DNA of 64,000 nucleotides, taken from assembly GCA_964560495.1 (NCBI GenBank), contig CAZLMM010000030.1, positions 1-64,000 on the forward strand, given 5' to 3'. Origin of the DNA: UBA5069 sp964560495. Its GTDB lineage: Bacteria; Chloroflexota; Anaerolineae; Caldilineales; Caldilineaceae. The notes beneath the pieces were generated by a model. The model was not told the DNA's origin. It worked only from the letters and a program-made list of their open reading frames with translations, and did not search any database. Positions 8,110 to 17,602 of the stretch are shown one piece after another. The position numbers and the translations under genes are program-made. The number at the start of each line of letters is the position of its first letter. Position 1 is the stretch's first letter.

Positions 8110-11100
8110 CTATTTCTGGACAACGATCGGCAGAAAGAGCGTGTGTCCGGGCGATAGATTCACATTCAACTCTGTGAGCGCGGTCGTTGCCCCCAGAATG
8201 CCAACCAGCGGGCTGAAAGCCGGCTCGTATCCTGGGGCTTCCACTCCAATATACCAGCAGCCCTCGCTCACCTCCCAAAAATAGCGACCATGGCTGTCGC
8301 TGAGCTGGGGATTGATCTGAGGGTGGATCGACCCCATGATGTCGTCCTGCGGGCTGACCCACTCGCCCACAGCAATGGGCGGCGCCTGATTCCAGGCTGC
8401 GCCTTGCGCCTTCGACGCGGAAGATTCGCACGTGTCTGGCCCATTGTCAGCCGGGCCGGTGCGAGGACGCCATCCCGGCGCCCAATAGAGCGTGACGAGT
8501 GCGCTGGCGATCTCATCGCCCGTCACACCAGCCCGCACCCGACCGCTGCCAGGATCGGCCTCGGCCAGACTCGCGCCAGCGGTCGCCGGGTCGACGCGAG
8601 TCAACGCCTCGTCAACGCCCTCGACGATGGCTCCAGCGACGCTGACCTCCATTGCGTTGTTCAAGCGCGCTGCGTCGTGGTAATACTCGGTCTTGTAGAT
8701 GCGACGAGCATCATAAAACCGCAGGCGATAGGCGCCAGGCGCCAGGTTGTCCAAGAGATAATGGCCAACGGCGTCTGTGTTTGTCTCGGCAAGTTGCTGC
8801 CATGTTCCATTGTTCAAGCGATAAAGGCTGACCTGAATACCCTGTAGCCGAACGCCGTTCTGGTTGCTCACTGCGCCGCTGACGCCGCCTTTGGCCGAGG
8901 GGCTTGCTGTCACAGTGGGCGTGGACGTCGCCGTAGGGGTCGCAGTTGGCGTGGCAGTGGGCGTAGGAGTAGCCGTGGATGTAGATGTAGCTGTAGGCGT
9001 AGAGGTTGGCGTGGATTCCTGGCCGACGATTGTCTTCCAGTGCATCAATAGATTCGCCAATGCCTGGGGCGGGTTGCTGGGCGCGACGTGGCCGGCCTGG
9101 TCCATCTCGCTCAAGCCGTGGCATGAGGTGCAGACGCGGATTTCGCCCGGCTGGAAGGTGAGCCAGTTGCGTTCACGCACCACCGGCTCGCCGCTGCTAT
9201 CGGTCAATTGCCACGTCAGGGCGCGACGCGCCGGCACGAACGCCGCCATGGAGCCGTCGGACGCCACCGCCACACTGCTTGCCGGGTCTGCGCCATTGGG
9301 CGGATTGGCAGCCAGGGCGGCAGGGTCATGCATGGGCTGGGCCAAGACGCGACGACCGGGGCGCGCGTCGTTGCCGCCGCCCGTCCAACCCCGCAGTTGG
9401 TCGCCCTGAAACAACTGGAGGTGAGCTACTTCATAGAGCTTGCCATTGGCGCCCACCGTCTGCACGCCGCCATTGGCTACTTGCAGGTTGAAGGGCTGTT
9501 GAAGGTCGAAGTCATCGCGGGTGGTGACGTTACGGCTGACGATGAGAGCCAGGTTGTTCTGGGTCAGATACGCCTGCAATTGGGCCGGCGTCACGCCAGC
9601 TTGAGTGAACACCTGCTGCTCAGGCGCGGGCAGCGCAGGCGTCAGGCGCGTCGGGCGGGGCCGGGACCGCACCTCCACCGGCTGCCATTCCCACAGAGGC
9701 CCGTTGTACGTGACCAGAACATCCGGGTCCCAGTAGCTAACGCTCTTGGTGATGCCGGTGGTGAGGAATTGGTCTGCTGCCCAGAAGCCATTGGCTTGCT
9801 GGGCAAGCGTCTTCAGGCGAAAATCGTAGCGGGAGACAGGCAAGTCCCGGCTTCCCTCGTTGGCATCCTCGCGCGTCTCTGGGGTGTGCGCGGCCACGAG
9901 CAGACCATTCGACAAGGGTAGGGGGTCGCGATAGAGGCCGGAATGGTCGGCGCTGGGGGCGTCGCTCGGCTCGGCTGTGTCGCGGTGGGTGACATAGGTC
10001 ACCGCGATGTGGTCAGCGTCCACGGTCGGCGCGGCGTCAAGGCGGATGATCTGGCCGGCTGCATGGGTGGTGAATTCTGGCGCATCGACGCCGTAATAGC
10101 GACCGGAATTGACTGGATCCTCTTTCACCTGCAACATGTTCTGAATCGGGTTGGGGTTGAAGCGCGCAAGCTGACCGTAATACTCGATGACATTGGGGTC
10201 GTCGGCGATGCTGTTGGGAATGTAACCATGCAGTTCATGGCGACCCAGATGGTTGAGGATCTCCACCTCGGTCCCGTCTTCGTTCATTTGCCAGGGAAAG
10301 AAATGGTTGAAACTGTGACCCACCAGGTTGGAGCCGGCCAGCAGATCGGTGCGCTCGGCGCGCGGCTCTGGGAAGACTTCGCTGCGATCGGCGAGGACTG
10401 GGGCGTTCGCCGCTTCGTTGGCATAGTTGAATGTGCCGTAGGGCAATGGCTGACCTGCCGGCGTCAGGGCGTCGGCGTCGGCCTGCTGATCCCGTTGAAG
10501 GTGATCCCACTGGGTGAAGACCACACGGCCAAAGCTGTCGAGGATGGGCGTGAAGTCGCCCGACGGCGCGTGGTTGAGCAGGCGCAGGTCGCCGCTCGCC
10601 GGGTCCAAGCTCCACACGCCCGTGTTGGTGGGCGCCAGCTCATATTCGTCCAGTTGGGGATAGAGATGCGCCGCGCCGTTGCGCGGTCGGTCGCTGGTGA
10701 AGATGATGCGGTCATCCGAGCCGTAGATGGGGCTGACATTGTTGTAGTTTTCGGGCTGATTGGGCACCCTGGTGATGACGGGCGTTTCATTCGAGCCCAA
10801 GCCTGTGACCTCATAGAGCTGCCAATAAAATGTCTCGAATTGGTATTGCTCAGTCCCTGCACCCACTACCATGCTGAAGAGGGCCTTGTCCCCATTCCAG
10901 TGCACAGATGGGTCGCGCACGGCGATGGCGTTTGCCCCTTGAAAGCCAGCAGCGCCAAAGCCGGCTGCGGCCGTCAGATTCCTGAGCGCGCCGTCAGGGT
11001 AGCGAATCCATAGGTCGCCGCCGCGCCCCACAGATTCCAGGCTGGCGAGATGGTTGCCAAAGACCGAGCCAATGGTGGTGAAGTCGGCCGGGATGGGGAC

Positions 11101-11250
11101 CTGGGTGACGAAGAGAATCGGGTAGGGCAAGGTCGGGCCGGCGGCAGCCTGGGCGGCCGGCGTTGTGCGCGGGGCGATCACGCCGGCCACAGCGAACAAC
11201 AGACTCGTGATCAGAGACAGACGAATGAACGAAACGAGGACTTGCTTCAT
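8110..11250 (-). CDS. Large secreted haem-motif protein (hydrazine-synthase-alpha-like) with TP-rich linker and Ig-like tail
   Basis: This 1046-aa protein has a signal peptide (basic MKQ start, hydrophobic core, cleavage near AAQAAA). I chose the ATG at 11250, with AGGAG 7 bases upstream; a GTG at 11253 is the alternative. Residues about 45-740 form a WD/TolB-like repeat region (SPIYGSDDRIIFTSDRP and similar) ending in one c-type haem motif, CTSCH (about 708-712, then G). This arrangement resembles the middle region of hydrazine synthase alpha and related proteins. A Thr/Pro/Ser linker (about 752-790) leads to a carboxypeptidase-regulatory-like domain (GVSGAVSNQNGVRLQGIQVS) and a further beta-rich domain. 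It is probably anchored outside or exported. The substrate is unknown; anammox chemistry should not be assumed. Confidence 0.75.
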   Translation of the reverse strand: MKQVLVSFIRLSLITSLLFAVAGVIAPRTTPAAQAAAGPTLPYPILFVTQVPIPADFTTIGSVFGNHLASLESVGRGGDLWIRYPDGALRNLTAAAGFGAAGFQGANAIAVRDPSVHWNGDKALFSMVVGAGTEQYQFETFYWQLYEVTGLGSNETPVITRVPNQPENYNNVSPIYGSDDRIIFTSDRPRNGAAHLYPQLDEYELAPTNTGVWSLDPASGDLRLLNHAPSGDFTPILDSFGRVVFTQWDHLQRDQQADADALTPAGQPLPYGTFNYANEAANAPVLADRSEVFPEPRAERTDLLAGSNLVGHSFNHFFPWQMNEDGTEVEILNHLGRHELHGYIPNSIADDPNVIEYYGQLARFNPNPIQNMLQVKEDPVNSGRYYGVDAPEFTTHAAGQIIRLDAAPTVDADHIAVTYVTHRDTAEPSDAPSADHSGLYRDPLPLSNGLLVAAHTPETREDANEGSRDLPVSRYDFRLKTLAQQANGFWAADQFLTTGITKSVSYWDPDVLVTYNGPLWEWQPVEVRSRPRPTRLTPALPAPEQQVFTQAGVTPAQLQAYLTQNNLALIVSRNVTTRDDFDLQQPFNLQVANGGVQTVGANGKLYEVAHLQLFQGDQLRGWTGGGNDARPGRRVLAQPMHDPAALAANPPNGADPASSVAVASDGSMAAFVPARRALTWQLTDSSGEPVVRERNWLTFQPGEIRVCTSCHGLSEMDQAGHVAPSNPPQALANLLMHWKTIVGQESTPTSTPTATSTSTATPTPTATPTATPTATSTPTVTASPSAKGGVSGAVSNQNGVRLQGIQVSLYRLNNGTWQQLAETNTDAVGHYLLDNLAPGAYRLRFYDARRIYKTEYYHDAARLNNAMEVSVAGAIVEGVDEALTRVDPATAGASLAEADPGSGRVRAGVTGDEIASALVTLYWAPGWRPRTGPADNGPDTCESSASKAQGAAWNQAPPIAVGEWVSPQDDIMGSIHPQINPQLSDSHGRYFWEVSEGCWYIGVEAPGYEPAFSPLVGILGATTALTELNVNLSPGHTLFLPIVVQK

Positions 11251-11410
11251 CACAGTGCTCCTTGGCTTTCATCCTACACGGGCGCCGCCGCATACACCTT
11301 CCGCCCAGGCATTATATCCGTGGAAGCGACTCCATCACTCCGCTATTTTGCCAAGCGTTTGCCAATGGCCCTACCACATAGTGCTCGTCAAAGTATTACT
11401 TCGACAAATC

Positions 11411-12196
11411 CTAACCGACCGTCATCACCAGCCCCACCGGGCAGTGATCGCTGCCCATGACCTGTTGCAGGATGAAGGCGTCCACCAGGCGAGGCTGTAA
11501 CCCAGCGGCGGCGAAAAAGTAGTCGATGCGCCAGCCCACATTGCGCTGGCGGGCAAAGGTGACTTGATGCCACCAGGTGTACTGGTCGCGCAGGTCGGGA
11601 TAAAAATGACGGAAGGTGTCGATATAGCCCAACTCCACCACCTTGTCGATCCAGGCGCGTTCCTCTGGTAGAAATCCGGTGACGGTTTTGTTCTCTTTGG
11701 GACGCGCCAGGTCGATCTCACGATGGGCGGTGTTGACATCGCCGCAGAAGACCACCTGCTTCCCGGCTGCGGTCAGCGCCCGGCACTTGGCCAGGAACGC
11801 ATCGTAAAAGGCCAGCTTGAAGGGCACCCGGCCGTGGTCATTGCCGCCGTTGGGAAAATAGCAATTGAGCAGGGTGAATGACGGATACTCGGCAATGATC
11901 GTCCTCCCTTCCTGGTCGAACTCCTCCACGCCTAGACCCAGCTCGACGTGGAGCGGCGGCTTGCGGGTCAGCAAGGCCGTACCGCTGTAGCCCTTGCGGG
12001 CGCGCGACGGATTCCACACTGCGTGGTAGCCGGACGGCTGGCGCATCTCCTCGGGCACCTGATGCGCCTCCGCCCGCGTCTCTTGCAGACAGACGATGTC
12101 GGCGTTGCTGGCGGCCAGCCAATCCATAAAGCCGTTCTTGTACACCGCGCGGGCGCCGTTGACGTTCCAGGAGGTGAGGGTAATGGTGTTGGTCAT
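11411..12196 (-). CDS. xth: Exodeoxyribonuclease III / AP endonuclease
   Basis: This 261-aa enzyme of the ExoIII family has all main motifs: SWNVNGARA near the start, CLQETRA (metal-binding Glu), GYSGTALL, NCYFPNGG, FCGDVNTAH (catalytic Asp-Asn), WWHQV and the terminal GSDHCPVGL (catalytic Asp-His). The length is normal. It removes damaged 3' ends and incises abasic sites in base excision repair. I chose the ATG at 12196 rather than the one 33 bases upstream because the family begins at this point. Confidence 0.93.
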   Translation of the reverse strand: MTNTITLTSWNVNGARAVYKNGFMDWLAASNADIVCLQETRAEAHQVPEEMRQPSGYHAVWNPSRARKGYSGTALLTRKPPLHVELGLGVEEFDQEGRTIIAEYPSFTLLNCYFPNGGNDHGRVPFKLAFYDAFLAKCRALTAAGKQVVFCGDVNTAHREIDLARPKENKTVTGFLPEERAWIDKVVELGYIDTFRHFYPDLRDQYTWWHQVTFARQRNVGWRIDYFFAAAGLQPRLVDAFILQQVMGSDHCPVGLVMTVG

Positions 12197-12226
12197 ACCA
12201 GGTCCCGTCTTACTGATGTCTATGGT

Positions 12227-12257
12227 CATGCTACTTTGAAATCAGGAGTTCTTCATG
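12227..12257. repeat. Dispersed 31-bp repeat, copy 1
   Basis: A sequence beginning CATGCTACTTTGAA and ending GGAGTTCTTCATG recurs with two mismatches at 18567-18597. It lies in the gap upstream of exonuclease III. Its function is unknown. Confidence 0.6.
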
Positions 12258-12308
12258 CGAACACTCACCATCAGCGGCGGCGCGCAGCGCCGTCCACTGA
12301 TGCTGTTG

Positions 12309-13262
12309 TTAGGGTGCATCGTGCGGACCTAAGAAACGTGCGCCGTTGAAGTTGATGAGGTGCGACGGCGCATCTGCCACCCACACTTCGGTTTCCCAGG
12401 CGATTTCGGCCAGGTAGCGGCCCATGATGGCCCGGTTCGGGAAGGCGGTCACATAGACCAGCCCGGCTGTCGATCCCGCGAATAGCGTCGCCAGCTCGGC
12501 GTGACGCTTGCCATCGACCGGGCCGTGACTGGTGACGGACTCGACCAGCAGCAGCCAGTTTTTCGCGGTGAAATGCAGCACCACGTCGGGCATCTTGCCG
12601 TGTGAATCCACATCGACGCCCAGGCCGGCCAGCAAGGGCGCGTCGAAGTAACCCCACTTGTCGCCCGTGTCGCCGGCATAGACCAGCACGCTACCCGGCG
12701 CGAAGCGCGGAGCGAAGTCCTCGATGATGGCCCGGATCAGCTCGCTATGTTCGCCGGGGCTGAGGGTGATTTCCTTGCCCGGTGCAATCTCGACCGGGAT
12801 ACGGTTCTGCTCGCGCTCCTTGGCATAGCGGGCAACCAGCGTTTCCCGCTCGGCCAGATAGGCAGTCAGGCTGTCATGCCATGCCGGCGTGCCGAAGGTA
12901 CGCAGCAGGGCCAGCGCGGCCGGCTCGATCTGATAGACGGCCTTCGGGCTGTTCACCGGCCGGTCGGGCTTGTCCGGGTTGTAAAGGGCGATGCCGGCGT
13001 CGCAGAACTGGTGCATGGTCTGCCGGCGGAACGTCTCGCGGGTGTTCGGTGCGTACTCCTTGCCGTAGTGCTCGCGCGCCCAATCCATGATGGGCGTGAT
13101 GCCCACAAGCGGGTTTTCCGCGTCGGCCCACGCCTTGCCCGGCGTGAGGTTCAGCAGGGCCAGCAGCGACAGCGCGGAACGCTCGTTTTGCTGCGCCCTG
13201 GGCAGGCCCAGGGCAATGATGATCTGGTGCGCGGCTTCGATGTAGTCGTTCTTGTCGTTCAT
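12309..13262 (-). CDS. PstI/BsuBI-family type II restriction endonuclease
   Basis: This 317-aa protein matches the BsuBI/PstI restriction endonuclease family. It has an N-terminal helical DNA-binding part (RRQTMHQFCDAGIALYNPD, VNSPKAVYQIE) and a C-terminal nuclease core with VYAGDTGDKWGY and the catalytic stretch GKMPDVVLHF...LLLVESVTSHGP. Family members cut CTGCAG; the specificity here is inferred. Its ATG overlaps the methyltransferase stop (ATGA), so the two are translationally coupled with modification made first. CTGCAG sites remain in this window (e.g. 19066), so the partner methylase would be needed for self-protection. Confidence 0.9.
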   Translation of the reverse strand: MNDKNDYIEAAHQIIIALGLPRAQQNERSALSLLALLNLTPGKAWADAENPLVGITPIMDWAREHYGKEYAPNTRETFRRQTMHQFCDAGIALYNPDKPDRPVNSPKAVYQIEPAALALLRTFGTPAWHDSLTAYLAERETLVARYAKEREQNRIPVEIAPGKEITLSPGEHSELIRAIIEDFAPRFAPGSVLVYAGDTGDKWGYFDAPLLAGLGVDVDSHGKMPDVVLHFTAKNWLLLVESVTSHGPVDGKRHAELATLFAGSTAGLVYVTAFPNRAIMGRYLAEIAWETEVWVADAPSHLINFNGARFLGPHDAP

Positions 13263-14740
13263 TCGGTCAGGGTTTCTAGCTTGGCGTCGATCTGTTCTTG
13301 CGTGAGCGTTCCTTGCTGCATGGCCCACTCGCCAAGCTCGATCAGGGTTTCACGGCTCGGGTACTTCATCAGCTTGAGGTCGGTCGCATTGACCTGGGTA
13401 TGGCCGTTGAAGCGCCTGAAATTCTCATCAACCGCGGTCGTATTCAGGAACACGGCCAGCCCACGGGCCAGCGCCTCGGGCAATCCGCGCTTGTTCTCGT
13501 GGAACAGGTTCAGGTGGTTCTCGAAGCCCAACACGGGCGCGTCACCGAAGGCGCTCGGCTCGACCACGCTCGCCACGATCCGGCGCTTTTCTTCCTTGGA
13601 CGAGAAGCGGCGAACCACGCAGTAGAAGCCGCTCGGGTACAGCCATTTTTCGGTGTCGGCGTTGCGCTCGATGGCGTTCGGCTTCTTCATGCCCTCGATG
13701 GGCCATGTGGTGCCGGTGCTGCTGAAATGGCCCGGATACAGCAGGGGAACGGTGCCCTCCCCTGGCATGTCGCGCAGGTGCTCTTTCAGCCTGAAATCGA
13801 CTACCGGGCCGGTGGATACCTTGATGCCCAGGTCGGCCAGCGTGCAGCGGATTGCCTCGGATAGCTCGATGGCGTTCTTCTCCGGGGACGTGGGAACGTG
13901 AATGAACCGCTCCGGGTCATCCGGGAACACGATCCGGTCGAACGGGTGTTCGTGGGTCACAAGGTCGGCAAAGGTGTCATCGGTCGATGTCGTAACCGTC
14001 ACCGGCCCCTGCTGGCCGCCCCGCTCCAAGCGAATGATGATGTTCTCTTGCAGAACCTCATCGTCCTTGAATGCCTTGCTGCGCGACTCGAACAGGTGCA
14101 TGTGGCGGACGGCTGCACGCTCAAGGATGAAATCGCGGAACGGTCGGTAATACGGCCCATTGCAGAAGCTGCGCGGGATGATGGCAACGATCTGCCCGCC
14201 CGGCGCGGCCTGGGCGACGGCAAGCGCGACGAAGGCGCTATACAGGTTCACCGTCTCGATGCCGACACGGCGCAGGGCCAGCCGGTGCGCGGAATTGCTG
14301 TTGATCTTCTTGTAAGGCGGATTGAGGATGGCATGGGTGTAGCTTGGACGTGACCTAGAGAACAGGTCACCGCAAAGCGCATCTGCGGCTGCGTGAATGT
14401 AATCATCATCATGAATCGCAACAGAGAGCCTGGCGTTCGCATATTTTCGTAGCGTATTAGCCAACTGGCTGTGCAGCGACCTATCGATCTCAAAAGCATC
14501 GACTTCGACACGCTGAAAGCCATAGCCACCAGAAGACCATCGCTCCAAAAAGGCAGCGGCAAGAGATCCAATACCGGCGCCGGCATCTAGGAGGCGACAT
14601 GCGCCCTCGGCGAAGGGGAACAGCCCCGCCATGAAGGTCGCGGTTCTGCCAGGCGTCAAAAACTGGCCGAACTGCGACTTCTTTTTCGCATCCGTGCCCT
14701 TGGACAGACGCAACCGAGCTTGTTCAACTTCTGGCAGCAA
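13259..14740 (-). CDS. PstI/BsuBI-type N6-adenine DNA methyltransferase
   Basis: This 493-aa methyltransferase shows the SAM motif LLDAGAGIGSLAAAF (about residues 50-64) and the catalytic NPPY in AILNPPYKK (about 139-147), the order of gamma-class m6A enzymes. GQFLTPGRTATFMA near the start is typical of the Eco57I/PstI-like group. The start is TTG, with AGGAG eight bases upstream; no in-frame ATG is closer. It precedes the restriction enzyme with a 4-base overlap. It should protect host DNA at the same site. Upstream lies a MITE rather than an obvious control gene. Confidence 0.9.
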   Translation of the reverse strand: MLPEVEQARLRLSKGTDAKKKSQFGQFLTPGRTATFMAGLFPFAEGACRLLDAGAGIGSLAAAFLERWSSGGYGFQRVEVDAFEIDRSLHSQLANTLRKYANARLSVAIHDDDYIHAAADALCGDLFSRSRPSYTHAILNPPYKKINSNSAHRLALRRVGIETVNLYSAFVALAVAQAAPGGQIVAIIPRSFCNGPYYRPFRDFILERAAVRHMHLFESRSKAFKDDEVLQENIIIRLERGGQQGPVTVTTSTDDTFADLVTHEHPFDRIVFPDDPERFIHVPTSPEKNAIELSEAIRCTLADLGIKVSTGPVVDFRLKEHLRDMPGEGTVPLLYPGHFSSTGTTWPIEGMKKPNAIERNADTEKWLYPSGFYCVVRRFSSKEEKRRIVASVVEPSAFGDAPVLGFENHLNLFHENKRGLPEALARGLAVFLNTTAVDENFRRFNGHTQVNATDLKLMKYPSRETLIELGEWAMQQGTLTQEQIDAKLETLTE

Positions 14741-14798
14741 GTGATCGTCTCCTAATCTTGCACCCTAACTATCGCTTGGTCTCAAACGAGCACCACCT

Positions 14799-14872
14799 TA
14801 TAGACGCAACACAAATAGACTTCGTACATTGCGTAGGTGCGGTTATACGATCTTTATTTGTCGCGTCTATTA
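14799..14872. mobile_element. MITE family B, copy 1 (TAGACGC ends)
   Basis: This 74-bp element has imperfect terminal inverted repeats: left TATAGACGCAACACAAATAG, right (reverse complement) AATAGACGCGACAAATAAAG. Its inner part (CGTACATTGCGTAG...GATCTTT) is shared with the 17603-17709 copy. It contains no gene. It fills much of the 233-base gap between the methyltransferase and the TetR gene. Confidence 0.6.
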
Positions 14873-14974
14873 GGATCCGATGAGTGTCTTCCGCAGAGCC
14901 TGCTGCGTGGCAGAATCGATGCCCAGTCCTTCAGCGTCATTTACGCCGCCGTGTGCTAGAACCTGCTGACCAGG

Positions 14975-15601
14975 CTAAACAGGCGGCGGGCAGTGGGCCA
15001 GGCTCATCAGCGCGGCATCTACGACGCGTTGGCTCCAGTCTTCGGCGAAAGGAGTCGCGGCCAGATATTGGGCGTAGAGCGCTCCGACGAGCATGTTCAC
15101 CGCAAGCCCGATGTCGGCTTCTGGGGTCAATTCGCCGCGCTCACGCGCTCGTTCCAGGATCGTGGTCAAAGCCTGGCGTCGCGGCGTCACCAGGTATTCG
15201 CGAAACGCGGCCAGCAACTCCGGCGTCTCGTGCTCCTCGGCCAGGACCGTGCCCAACAGCGACATGCCATTGGGACGCAGGATCGCCCGGCGAAAGTGCT
15301 CCATCTCGGCGATCAAGTCGGCGCGGGTGTCGCCGACGACGGGCGGGCGGCTGTTGTCGCAATAGGCCACCAGCGCGGCCATAGCCAGCTCGATCTTCGA
15401 CGGCCAACGGCGGTAGATCGTCGGCCTGGTCACGCCGGCCTCGGCGGCGACCGCATCCATGGACATGCGCACAAAACCCTGCTGCGCCATCAGCCGCAAG
15501 GCTGCCTCAAGAATGCGTTCATCGGTATGCGGCTCGCGCGGGCGGCCCGGTGTGCGCTGGTTGATATGGTCAGCGCTGACCCCATCTTGGTAGATGCTCA
15601 T
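14975..15601 (-). CDS. TetR/AcrR-family transcriptional regulator
   Basis: This 208-aa protein has an N-terminal TetR helix-turn-helix: ERILEAALRLMAQQGF, then SMDAVAAEAGVTRPTIYRRW (about residues 22-65). A helical ligand-binding C-terminal domain follows, like TetR_C regulators (GTVLAEEHETPELLAAF). I chose the ATG at 15601 from domain position; AGGAG abuts it more closely than usual, so the start is uncertain. It is divergent from the PfpI-like gene at 15860, whose operon it probably represses. The 258-base gap is AT-rich and holds the ATAC-t-GTAT palindrome near 15735, but no operator can be assigned firmly. Confidence 0.88.
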   Translation of the reverse strand: MSIYQDGVSADHINQRTPGRPREPHTDERILEAALRLMAQQGFVRMSMDAVAAEAGVTRPTIYRRWPSKIELAMAALVAYCDNSRPPVVGDTRADLIAEMEHFRRAILRPNGMSLLGTVLAEEHETPELLAAFREYLVTPRRQALTTILERARERGELTPEADIGLAVNMLVGALYAQYLAATPFAEDWSQRVVDAALMSLAHCPPPV

Positions 15602-15859
15602 CTCCTGTCGTACAGGCGAGGCGCCTGACAACGCCAGCGCAACGGCGCGGCGCAAACTGCTCCCTGTCTGGATATTATACACCACACGTTGTCTTTGGAA
15701 ACTGTACGATCCATCACACAAGAATATATTTACTATACTGTATTGTATCACTATCTGATGGCGGGCTGATCCGCCACAGATGGGCGACCTGGCAAGGCGC
15801 AGAACGATTCCAGCGACCAGGCGCAATAAACACAGCTACAGGTTACGAGGAGAACCAAC

Positions 15860-16624
15860 ATGCCAAACCCAACGATTGTCAACCGCTACATCCACCCCCA
15901 CGGCGCGCCGTCCAAAGGCAAAATCTTGATGGTGGCGAGCAGCCCCGCTGTTTCGGCGCAGACCGGCTGGCCCATCGGCTTTTGGGCCGCCGAATTGACG
16001 CACCCGTTGCACGTCTTCCAGGAGGCGGGTTACGAGGTCGAGCTTGTGTCCACCGAAGGCGGCGCCCTGATGATGGATAGCTTCTCCAACCCGACCGACG
16101 TCAGCGGCTATTCAGCCCACGATGTGATTTCCCTCGGCTATATGCAGCAGCCCTGGTTCAACGAGATGCTGGCCAATACCAGGAAACTGACTGAAGTGCG
16201 GCCAGAGGAGTATGTCGCGATCTTCCTGGTGGGAGGACAAGGCCCCATGTACACCTTCCAGGGCAACGCAGAGTTGGAAAGACTGTTCGTCAGCTTTTAC
16301 GAAGCGGGCAAACCATCCGCGGCGGTCTGCCACTCGACCACCCTGCTGCTTGAAGCCAAAAAGAGCGACGGTGAACTCCTTGTAACGGGCAAGTCGTGGA
16401 CGGGCTTCGCCGACGCCGAAGAGGAGTTCGCCGACAACGCCGTGGGCATGAAGATCCAACCCTACCGCATCGAAGACCAGGCGCGTAAGCTATCCGGCAC
16501 GTCCTTCCAGGTGGCCGCGCCCTTCTCTTCCTTTGCCATCGCCGATGGCAACCTGATCACCGGACAGCAGCAAAATTCCGGCGCCGACGCCGCAAAGCTC
16601 GTGGTGGAGATGTTGAACAAGTGA
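15860..16624 (+). CDS. DJ-1/PfpI-superfamily protein (Hsp31-like glyoxalase/deglycase type)
   Basis: This 254-aa protein starts at an ATG with GAGGAG upstream. Features are GFWAAELTHP (acidic residue of the triad), the strand VAIFLVGGQGPMYTF and the nucleophile elbow AAVCHSTTLLL, with C157 next to H158. Its length and the extra N-terminal segment match class I Hsp31-like members that act on methylglyoxal or repair glycated targets; chaperone activity is also known in the family. It heads a likely operon: the next gene's GTG overlaps its TGA (GTGA). The divergent TetR protein is a plausible regulator. Confidence 0.85.
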   Translation: MPNPTIVNRYIHPHGAPSKGKILMVASSPAVSAQTGWPIGFWAAELTHPLHVFQEAGYEVELVSTEGGALMMDSFSNPTDVSGYSAHDVISLGYMQQPWFNEMLANTRKLTEVRPEEYVAIFLVGGQGPMYTFQGNAELERLFVSFYEAGKPSAAVCHSTTLLLEAKKSDGELLVTGKSWTGFADAEEEFADNAVGMKIQPYRIEDQARKLSGTSFQVAAPFSSFAIADGNLITGQQQNSGADAAKLVVEMLNK

Positions 16625-17559
16625 TCGTCAAACGCAACTTCGATCCAGTCAAAGTGACGAGCTATGTCTGGCCACAACTGGTCGTTGCCCTGGTCTGGTC
16701 GAGCGCGGTCTCTCTGGCCTATGTTGGCCTGGGCTACACGGTTGTCTCTGCGCCCTTTGGCGCGCTGGGCATCCTGGGCACGGCCCTCGCCATCTTCCTG
16801 GGCTTTCGCAACAGCACCGCCTTTGGCCGCTGGGGCGAGGCCAGCCAGGCCTGGGCCGCGATCACCGCGGCCAGCCGCACCTTCGCCCGTCTCATTGTCG
16901 CCTTCACCGACTCTCACGCGCACACGCCCCAGTATCGGGCCGAGCCGGCCGAAGCGTTCAAGCGCGAGATGATCCACCGTCATCTTGCCTGGGTCAACGC
17001 GCTGCGGTTGCAGTTGCGCGGGCAGATGGATGTGAACGAGCTGACGCCCTATCTGGCCAAGGCGGAAGTCGCGGCGCTGCGCCAGGCCGAGAGCAAGACA
17101 GGCGCGCTCTTGCTCACCCAGGGCCGTCGCATCTACGACGCCATGGCCGCTGGCATCCTGCAAGGGTTCGACAGCTTCCAGTTAGAGGGGCAGTTGGCGG
17201 CATTGGCCAGCCAGCAGGCCATCTGCGAGCGCATCAAGATGATCCCGGTGCCGCGCCAGTACGACTACTTCACCCGGCTCTTCGTCTGGGTGTTCATCGT
17301 GCTGACGCCGTTGTGCCTGGTGGGGACGCTGGCGCGCGAGGGCGTTGGCTTCTTGCTGATCCCGTTGACCTTGCTCTTTGCCTTCGTCTTTGCCATCGTT
17401 CAGCGCACGGGCGAAGTGAACGAAGAGCCGTTCGAGAACCGCATCACCGATGTGCCGCTGTCGGCCATCTGCCGCATCATCGAGCGCGATCTGCGGGCCG
17501 CCCTGGGCGAGACCGACCTGCCGGCCAGGCTGGAAGCGAAGGACGGCTACCTGTGGTAA
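16621..17559 (+). CDS. Bestrophin-family ion channel
   Basis: This 312-aa membrane protein starts at a GTG overlapping the stop of the upstream PfpI gene. It has four hydrophobic stretches: residues about 15-35 and 40-60 at the N-terminus, and about 220-260 as a pair. Conserved family segments are GFRNSTAFGRWGEASQAW and the late ITDVPLSAICRIIERDL. Bacterial bestrophins form pentameric channels, often cation-selective, in the inner membrane. Coupling to a detoxification gene suggests a stress-related unit; this is inferred from position only. Confidence 0.88.
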   Translation: MIVKRNFDPVKVTSYVWPQLVVALVWSSAVSLAYVGLGYTVVSAPFGALGILGTALAIFLGFRNSTAFGRWGEASQAWAAITAASRTFARLIVAFTDSHAHTPQYRAEPAEAFKREMIHRHLAWVNALRLQLRGQMDVNELTPYLAKAEVAALRQAESKTGALLLTQGRRIYDAMAAGILQGFDSFQLEGQLAALASQQAICERIKMIPVPRQYDYFTRLFVWVFIVLTPLCLVGTLAREGVGFLLIPLTLLFAFVFAIVQRTGEVNEEPFENRITDVPLSAICRIIERDLRAALGETDLPARLEAKDGYLW

Positions 17560-17602
17560 CAACCCATGTGGAGTCATCATCATGAGCGCACATCTGGTCC
17601 TC

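Noticed and set aside
9943..11013. 356-codon + strand frame inside the secreted haem-motif gene
   Set aside because: Shadow of the long minus-strand gene; Val/Gly-rich without motifs.
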